Origin: Streptomyces liliiviolaceus | GTDB taxonomy: Bacteria > Actinomycetota > Actinomycetes > Streptomycetales > Streptomycetaceae | Length of the DNA stretch: 64,000 nucleotides | Reading direction: 5' to 3' | Assembly: GCF_018070025.1 (NCBI RefSeq) | Contig: NZ_JAGPYQ010000002.1 | Location: 372,001 to 436,000, forward strand | Shown here: in pieces, positions 58,098 through 64,000 of the stretch | Layout of the letters: every line of letters begins with the position of its first letter | How positions within the stretch are numbered: position 1 is the first letter of the stretch | Made by a program: the position numbers and the translations under genes | The notes under the pieces: model-generated | The model's input: only the letters and a program-made list of their open reading frames with translations | Databases searched by the model: none | Told to the model about the DNA's origin: nothing

Positions 58098-58188
58098 CTA
58101 CCGGCTACCGGCTACCGGCTACCGGCTACCGGCTACCGGCTACCGGCTACCGGCTACCGGCTACCGGCTACCGGCTACCGGCTACCGG
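58098..58188. repeat. Thirteen exact tandem copies of a 7-bp unit (CTACCGG)
   Basis: 91 bp with no interruption, in the 169-bp gap between the convergent GntR regulator and pgm. All units are identical. A 7-bp period would shift any reading frame, so it is not coding. It is a likely variable-number repeat. Confidence 0.95.
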
Positions 58189-58252
58189 AAAGCGTGCCCC
58201 GGCGGCACGACGACATCCACGAGAAGTCGGGGCGCCGGAGCCCGCGCCGGTG

Positions 58253-59893
<1,641 letters not shown>

Positions 59894-59932
59894 GTCCCGC
59901 TCCTTAAGCCTCAAGCAAGGTCGACCATGGGG

Positions 59933-59975
59933 TCCGTTGCGTACCGGCCCATGTGTCCGTGGCGTACCGGCCCAT
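59933..59975. repeat. Paired 20-bp direct repeat upstream of pgm
   Basis: 59933-59952 and 59956-59975 match at 19 of 20 positions (core GCGTACCGGCCCAT) with a 3-nt spacer. The pair lies 40-82 bp before the pgm start and could bind a regulator or be a local duplication. Confidence 0.7.
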
Positions 59976-60063
59976 TCTCCCCTGCCCGCCCTTCCGGGAC
60001 GCACACCGCGCGCGGCGCGATACCGGCACCCCCGCGCGACACCGGCACCCCCGTGCCCGGTCG

Positions 60064-60102
60064 GCGAGGGCCCGGCACCCCGGAAGGTGCCCGGGCCCTC
60101 GC
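60064..60102 (-). terminator. Hairpin after the CHRD lipoprotein gene
   Basis: 60064-60079 pairs with 60086-60102, with one bulged C, around a 6-nt loop. It begins about 10 bp past the stop codon at 60112 on the minus strand. Confidence 0.8.
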
Positions 60103-60111
60103 CCGCGACCA

Positions 60112-60771
60112 CTAGGCGTCCTTGACGACGGCGGTGAGGGTGTCCTCGTTCATGGTGTCGGGAACGTCGACACCGGAGGGGAGCTTGTAGGCCTGGCCGC
60201 GGACGGCCCCGCCCGGGAACTCAGCGGTGTGGATGTTGAAGTACCAGTTCCCGGGGTTGGCCTTGATGCCCTCCAGCAGGTCCTTGTCGTCGACGGTGAC
60301 CGTGCCGAAGACGAACTTCTTGCCGTCCTCCAGCTTCTTCGTGAAGAAGGGGATCTTCACATCGCCGTTGACACCCTTGACGCCCTTGTGGAGGTGGCCC
60401 AGGGTCGGCGTCTGGATCCCGCTGAAGGTGAACGCGTAGGACACCTGGTCGCCCTGGATCCGCATCAGGGCGAGCGCGTGCCCGTCCTTGTCCCCCACGG
60501 CGGGACCGCCCTCGACCGGGACCTCGTCGGCACCGGTCATCACCGAACCGAAGAAGGTCGCGTCCTCCGCGTTCTTCTCCCACTTGCCGACGCCCTGCGC
60601 TCCGCCGTGCTCCGTACCGGACGAGCCGTGCCCGCCGGTGGCCGGGGCGCTGGCCTCGGCGCTCGCGGCGGGGTCGGCGCCGTTCACGCTGTCCTCCCCG
60701 TTGCAGGCGGTCAGCAGGAGCGCGCCCGTGACGGCGGATACGGCGATCATCGCGAAACGCTTGCTCTTCAT
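60112..60771 (-). CDS. CHRD-domain lipoprotein
   Basis: 219 residues from the ATG at 60771 (GGAAAGG 10 nt upstream; another ATG lies three codons earlier). The signal peptide ends in a lipobox, LLLTAC, with the lipidated Cys near residue 23. A His/Gly/Ser-rich linker follows. The CHRD domain covers about residues 70-205: [18 protein letters not shown] and [22 protein letters not shown] are its hallmark strands. CHRD domains occur in extracellular proteins of unknown biochemical role. Lone gene with its own terminator. Confidence 0.9.
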   Translation of the reverse strand: MKSKRFAMIAVSAVTGALLLTACNGEDSVNGADPAASAEASAPATGGHGSSGTEHGGAQGVGKWEKNAEDATFFGSVMTGADEVPVEGGPAVGDKDGHALALMRIQGDQVSYAFTFSGIQTPTLGHLHKGVKGVNGDVKIPFFTKKLEDGKKFVFGTVTVDDKDLLEGIKANPGNWYFNIHTAEFPGGAVRGQAYKLPSGVDVPDTMNEDTLTAVVKDA

Positions 60772-60947
60772 GGCAGTCATGCCTTTCCCCGTGCTGCGAC
60801 CGCGGCTGTTTCGCGGTCCGTCACCCACAACACGGACTGCCCTCACGACACAGCTCACGCCATGACAGCCCTGAGACATTTCTGAGACGGGCCGCGATCA
60901 CTCGCGACGCGACCTTGACACTGGGCCGGCACCGAGGACGATCCCGC

Positions 60948-61370
60948 TCACCCCAGGAAGCTCAGCCGGACCTGACGGTCGGGGTTGTCCTTGTTGGTGT
61001 CGACCAGGCACACCGACTGCCACGTCCCCAGCTCCAGCCGCCCGGCGACGACCGGCAGCGTGGCGTGCGGAGGTACGAGCGCCGGGAGGACGTGGTCGCG
61101 GCCGTGGCCGGGGCTGCCGTGGCGGTGCTGCCAGCGGTCGTCCGCGGGGAGGAGGGTGTGGAGGGCGGCGAGCAGGTCCTCGTCGCTGCCCGCTCCCGTC
61201 TCCAGGACGGCCACGCCGGCGGTCGCGTGGGGCACGAAGACGTTGAGCAGGCCGTCGCGGCCGCCCGCCGCCTCCCGCAGGAAGGCCTCGCACTCACGGG
61301 TGAGGTCGACGACCGCTTCCGTGGAGCCGGAGGAGATGTTCAGGACACGGGTGGTGAAGGCATCGGACAT
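60948..61370 (-). CDS. YjbQ/UPF0047 family protein
   Basis: 140 residues, exactly the family size, from the ATG at 61370 (GAGG upstream). An open extension to 61472 has no ribosome site and would overlap the divergent promoter. Motifs: LLNVFVPHATAGVAVLE, SPGHGRDHVLPAL and LELGTWQSVCLVDTN. Family members are called secondary thiamine-phosphate synthases because they complement thiE loss at high dose, but the true role is unknown. Divergent from the leader peptide. Confidence 0.93.
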   Translation of the reverse strand: MSDAFTTRVLNISSGSTEAVVDLTRECEAFLREAAGGRDGLLNVFVPHATAGVAVLETGAGSDEDLLAALHTLLPADDRWQHRHGSPGHGRDHVLPALVPPHATLPVVAGRLELGTWQSVCLVDTNKDNPDRQVRLSFLG

Positions 61371-61471
61371 GAGCCAATCCTCACCCATTCCGCACCCGTG
61401 CTCGGGGCTCCGCACCCGCGATGCCTCCGCCGACCGCCCCGTGAGACGCGCCACCACTCCGCGAGACGGCA

Positions 61472-61501
61472 TTGACCGTATGCGACCGGGCTGGCTACGT
61501 T
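61472..61501 (+). promoter_or_regulatory. Promoter of the leader-peptide transcript
   Basis: TTGACC (61472-61477), an 18-bp spacer and TACGTT (61496-61501), then only 7 nt to the ATG of the leader peptide. Transcription should start at or next to that ATG, giving a leaderless mRNA. Confidence 0.7.
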
Positions 61502-61508
61502 CGGCGGC

Positions 61509-61592
61509 ATGTTGCGTTCAGCTCTGCTCACCACGCGCGGTCACATCGACCTGCTGCGGGTGGCCTCTGCCGCGTGTCGCACCGGCCGCTGA
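61509..61592 (+). CDS. 27-residue Cys-containing leader peptide, candidate cysteine attenuator
   Basis: A short frame ATG to TGA encoding a peptide with the core LLTTRGHIDLLRVAS and a single Cys four residues from the end. This is the pattern of the actinobacterial 'putative leader peptides' upstream of sulfur-assimilation and sulfonate-transport operons (T-x-R-x-H-I/V-D-L-x-R). In mycobacteria, leaderless Cys-rich leader frames sense cysteine by attenuation. No Shine-Dalgarno is present and the promoter position supports leaderless translation. It lies 175 bp upstream of an SsuB-like gene. Confidence 0.78.
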   Translation: MLRSALLTTRGHIDLLRVASAACRTGR

Positions 61593-61767
61593 CGCCTTCC
61601 CACCCGTTTCCCGCGCCCGCCTGAGCCGGGCCTGAAACCGGACCACTGAAGCGCGGCCCAACCGCTCCTGAGACTCCTGACGGTCCGGGCGCGCTCCCCC
61701 GGTTCCCCGCTCCCTCGGTTCCCCGGTTCCCCGGCTCCTCGCTTCCTCTCGAAAGGCTGTTGCCGCG
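61593..61767 (+). other. Leader region between the Cys peptide and the ABC gene
   Basis: 175 bp that would contain any attenuator structure. It contains repeated GGTTCCCC-type motifs near 61699-61735. I could not draw a confident terminator/antiterminator pair by eye. The usual substrate-binding and permease genes of such operons are absent here. Confidence 0.4.
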
Positions 61768-62583
61768 ATGGCGACCGACGTTCACCGGACGGTGGGCCCG
61801 CAGCAGGCTTCCGCCGACTCCGGCTCCGGCTCCGGCTCCGGCAGCGACCGGGAGCACGGGCCGACGACACCCGTCCCGGCGGTACGCGTGGAAGGGCTGA
61901 CCCGCACCTTCGACGGCCGCGCGGTCATCGACAACCTGCAACTCTCCATCGGACAGGACGAGTTCGTGGCACTCCTGGGTCGACGTGGCTGCGGCAAGTC
62001 CACCCTGCTGCGCGTGCTCGCCGGGCTCGACAGTGCCATCGAGGGCACCGTGCTCGTACCGCGCCGCAAGGCAGTCGCCTACCAGGCGCCCCCGCTGACG
62101 CCGTGGAGGAAGGTGTGGCGCACGGTACTGCTCGGGCTCGGACGGCCCGGCGGATTCCGACGCGCAGCCGCCGGACAGACACGGACCGAGGTGGGTCTCC
62201 TGAGCCATGCCGGTCCCCGGCCCGGGTCGCCCTCCGGCTCCGGCGCCGAGGTCCAACGCGAGCCGCTGGAGAGCGCGTTGGCGGCCGACCCCGATCTCCT
62301 GCTGCTCGACGAGCCGTTCGGCGCCCTGGACGCGCCCGCCCGGGCAGGGGCACAGCGGCTCGTCGGTGAGCTGTGGCAGCGGCACGGCTGTGCCGTACTC
62401 CTGGCCACGTCCGACGTGGAGGAGGCCGCGCTGCTCGCCGACCGTGTCCTGGTGATGGACGCGGGCGCCATCGCGTACGAGATCGCGGTCGAGCTGGACC
62501 GGCCGCGCGACCGCACCGACGCGCGGTTCGCCGAACTGCGCGCCGGACTGCTGGAGCGCCTGGGCACCGAACCGGCCGCCTGA
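61768..62583 (+). CDS. SsuB-like ABC transporter ATPase with eroded signature and H-loop motifs
   Basis: 271 residues. Walker A (LGRRGCGKSTLL), the Q-loop glutamine (AVAYQAPPLTPW) and Walker B (LLLLDEPFGALDA) are intact and resemble aliphatic-sulfonate/nitrate transporter ATPases. The ABC signature that should read LSGGQ is replaced by PSGSGAEVQ, and the switch histidine (normally VTHDVEEA) is Ser in ATSDVEEA. Two residues classes needed for ATP hydrolysis are therefore missing. A Gly-Ser tract (SGSGSGS) precedes the domain. No permease or binding protein lies nearby. It is probably a decaying relic or repurposed subunit. Confidence 0.85.
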   Translation: MATDVHRTVGPQQASADSGSGSGSGSDREHGPTTPVPAVRVEGLTRTFDGRAVIDNLQLSIGQDEFVALLGRRGCGKSTLLRVLAGLDSAIEGTVLVPRRKAVAYQAPPLTPWRKVWRTVLLGLGRPGGFRRAAAGQTRTEVGLLSHAGPRPGSPSGSGAEVQREPLESALAADPDLLLLDEPFGALDAPARAGAQRLVGELWQRHGCAVLLATSDVEEAALLADRVLVMDAGAIAYEIAVELDRPRDRTDARFAELRAGLLERLGTEPAA

Positions 62584-62632
62584 AGAGGGCCCGCCCGGGA
62601 AGATCCGCGCCGCCCGCACAGTTGGTAGAAGC

Positions 62633-63766
62633 GTGAACAACACCGGAGCGCAGGTACGGGACCAGGCACTGGACCAGGTACGGGAAGTCGACGTCGTCGT
62701 CGTGGGCGCCGGCCAGGCCGGTCTGTCCAGCGCCTACCACCTGCGGCGCACCGGCTTCGAGCCGGAGCGGGACTTCGTGGTCCTGGACCACGCGCCGCGG
62801 CCGGGCGGCGCCTGGCAGTTCCGGTGGCCGTCCCTGACCTACGGCAAGGTGCACGGCATGCACGCACTACCCGGCATGGAACTGACGGACGCGGACCCGG
62901 ACCGGCCGTCCTCCGAGGTCGTGGGCGAGTACTTCGACGCCTATGAGCACGCCTTCGACCTGCGCGTACGACGGCCGGTCGACGTCAAGGCCGTACGCGA
63001 GGGCGACGCGGGCCGACTGCTCGTCGAGACGTCGGACGGTACGTGGTCCACGCGGGCGCTGATCAACGCGACCGGCACCTGGGACCGGCCGTTCTGGCCG
63101 CGCTATCCAGGCCAGGAGACCTTCCGGGGCCGACAGCTGCACACCGCCCAGTACGCCGGGCCGCAGGACTTCGCCGGGCAGCGCGTCGTCGTGGTGGGCG
63201 GGGGCGCGTCCGGTACGCAGCATCTGCTGGAGATCGCCCCGTACGCGGCAGCGACCACCTGGGTGACACGGCGGCCACCGGTGTTCAGGGAGGGGCCGTT
63301 CAGCGAGGACGTGGGCCGGGAGGCGGTCGCCATGGTGGAGGAGCGGGTCCGTCAGGGGCTGCCCCCGAAGAGTGTCGTGTCGGTGACCGGACTGCCGCTC
63401 AACGACGCGATCCGGCAGGGCCTCGCGGACGGGGTCCTGGACCGGCTGCCGATGTTCGACCGGATCACTCCGGACGGCGTGGAGTGGGACGACGGTCGGC
63501 GCGTGAGCGCGGACGTCGTCCTGTGGGCGACCGGTTTCCGCGCGGCGGTCGACCATCTGGCCCCGCTGCGGCTGCGCGAGCCCGGCGGAGGCATCCGCAT
63601 CGAAGGGACCCGGGCGGCCGTCGATCCACGGATCCATCTGGTCGGGTACGGGCCCTCGGCGAGCACCATCGGCGCCAACCGTGCCGGGCGGGCGGCGGTC
63701 CGGGACATCAGACGACTGCTGGCGGACGCCCCCGCCGGCCCCGTCGTGGCGGAAGCCACCGGCTGA
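62633..63766 (+). CDS. FAD/NAD(P)-dependent flavoprotein monooxygenase-like oxidoreductase
   Basis: 377 residues from a GTG with only a weak upstream site. The FAD-binding Rossmann motif is VVVGAGQAGLSSAYHL, the NADPH-binding motif is VVVVGGGASGTQHLLE, and ATGFRAAVDHL is the second flavin motif, as in flavin-containing/CzcO-type monooxygenases. A substrate cannot be named. It lies 49 bp after the SsuB-like gene and could take part in sulfur-compound oxidation, a link resting only on position and the Cys leader. Confidence 0.88.
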   Translation: MNNTGAQVRDQALDQVREVDVVVVGAGQAGLSSAYHLRRTGFEPERDFVVLDHAPRPGGAWQFRWPSLTYGKVHGMHALPGMELTDADPDRPSSEVVGEYFDAYEHAFDLRVRRPVDVKAVREGDAGRLLVETSDGTWSTRALINATGTWDRPFWPRYPGQETFRGRQLHTAQYAGPQDFAGQRVVVVGGGASGTQHLLEIAPYAAATTWVTRRPPVFREGPFSEDVGREAVAMVEERVRQGLPPKSVVSVTGLPLNDAIRQGLADGVLDRLPMFDRITPDGVEWDDGRRVSADVVLWATGFRAAVDHLAPLRLREPGGGIRIEGTRAAVDPRIHLVGYGPSASTIGANRAGRAAVRDIRRLLADAPAGPVVAEATG

Positions 63767-63867
63767 CCGGCCGCAGGATGCACGTGGGCAGGATGCGTAC
63801 ACGGGTCGGCCGTGCACATGGGTCGGCTCCGTCCGTGCGACGACGTGAGCGGTCCCTCGACGACTTC

Positions 63868-63889
63868 CCGCGCCCCCGGAGGGGCGCGG
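63868..63889. terminator. 9-bp hairpin between convergent genes at the right edge
   Basis: 63868-63876 pairs with 63881-63889 around a CGGA loop, in the gap between the flavoprotein gene and the convergent gene at the edge. Its core is a shorter relative of the hairpin at 27893-27962. Confidence 0.7.
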
Positions 63890-63931
63890 CGGGCCCCGTG
63901 AGCACCTACCACGCCGTGTTCGCGGCCCGGC

Positions 63932-64000
63932 TCAGCCCGACGACGCCGAGGCGCCCTTGTGAGCGCGGTTGAACTCGGCGACGTTCCGCTTGTGCTCCTC
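63932..64000 (-). CDS. C-terminal end of an unidentified protein (starts beyond the window)
   Basis: The last 22 codons and TGA of a minus-strand gene; the tail reads NVAEFNRAHKGASASSG. Codon use fits a real gene and a terminator lies just past the stop. Too short to identify. Confidence 0.5.
   Translation of the reverse strand, partial: EEHKRNVAEFNRAHKGASASSG

Noticed and set aside
58098..58188. CRISPR-like repeat array
   Set aside because: 7-bp units without spacers and no cas genes nearby: a simple tandem repeat.

Overview
The window is high-GC DNA with strong third-position GC bias, frequent GTG starts, convergent hairpin terminators and actinomycete-specific families (AAWKG, XRE-DUF5753 with Methyltransf_19, EccB/C/D, MycP). 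It is very probably a Streptomyces chromosome. No rRNA, tRNA, CRISPR array, transposase or integrase was seen.

Region 1 (1-36562) is an ESX-type type VII secretion (T7SS) locus. On the minus strand, from right to left, are eccD and eccB, two small WXG100-type proteins, a helical T7SS-associated protein, an AAWKG-family protein with internal repeats, a YbaB-like protein with a WXG100-like partner, and a giant gene of at least 4521 codons that runs off the left edge. eccC, with three ATPase domains, is divergent on the plus strand. It ends at a perfect 33-bp hairpin shared with the convergent mycP. mycP overlaps by 4 nt a gene that fuses a right-handed beta-helix to two AAA+ domains (EccA-like). 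Next come a membrane-anchored ricin-type lectin, a T7SS-associated protein and, in the opposite orientation, a membrane-anchored bulb-type lectin with the same architecture. The picture is a secretion machine, its small substrates, a giant candidate substrate and two surface lectins.

Region 2 (36822-48806) is one 3994-codon assembly line: FAAL-ACP-KS-AT-KR-ACP-C-A-PCP-C plus a C-terminal domain. That last domain looks like a cyanobacterial acyl-ACP reductase rather than a thioesterase or an SDR-type reductase. It should make a lipo-amino-acid-type product released by reduction. An XRE-DUF5753 regulator and a Methyltransf_19 protein follow.

Region 3 (50847-58083) is a sugar-acid catabolic operon: ManD-type dehydratase, mannitol-dehydrogenase-family oxidoreductase, MHS-type transporter, zinc-dehydrogenase-family polyol/aldonate dehydrogenase and KDG kinase. 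It lies divergent from a GntR/FCD regulator with a palindromic operator between them. The enzymes fit L-gulonate (or fructuronate/mannonate) to KDG to KDPG.

Region 4 (58253-64000) holds housekeeping and accessory genes: a 13-unit 7-bp tandem repeat, phosphoglucomutase, a CHRD lipoprotein, a YjbQ-family protein, a Cys-containing leader peptide predicted to be leaderless, an SsuB-like ABC ATPase with eroded motifs, a flavin monooxygenase-like protein, and the tail of one more gene at the right edge.
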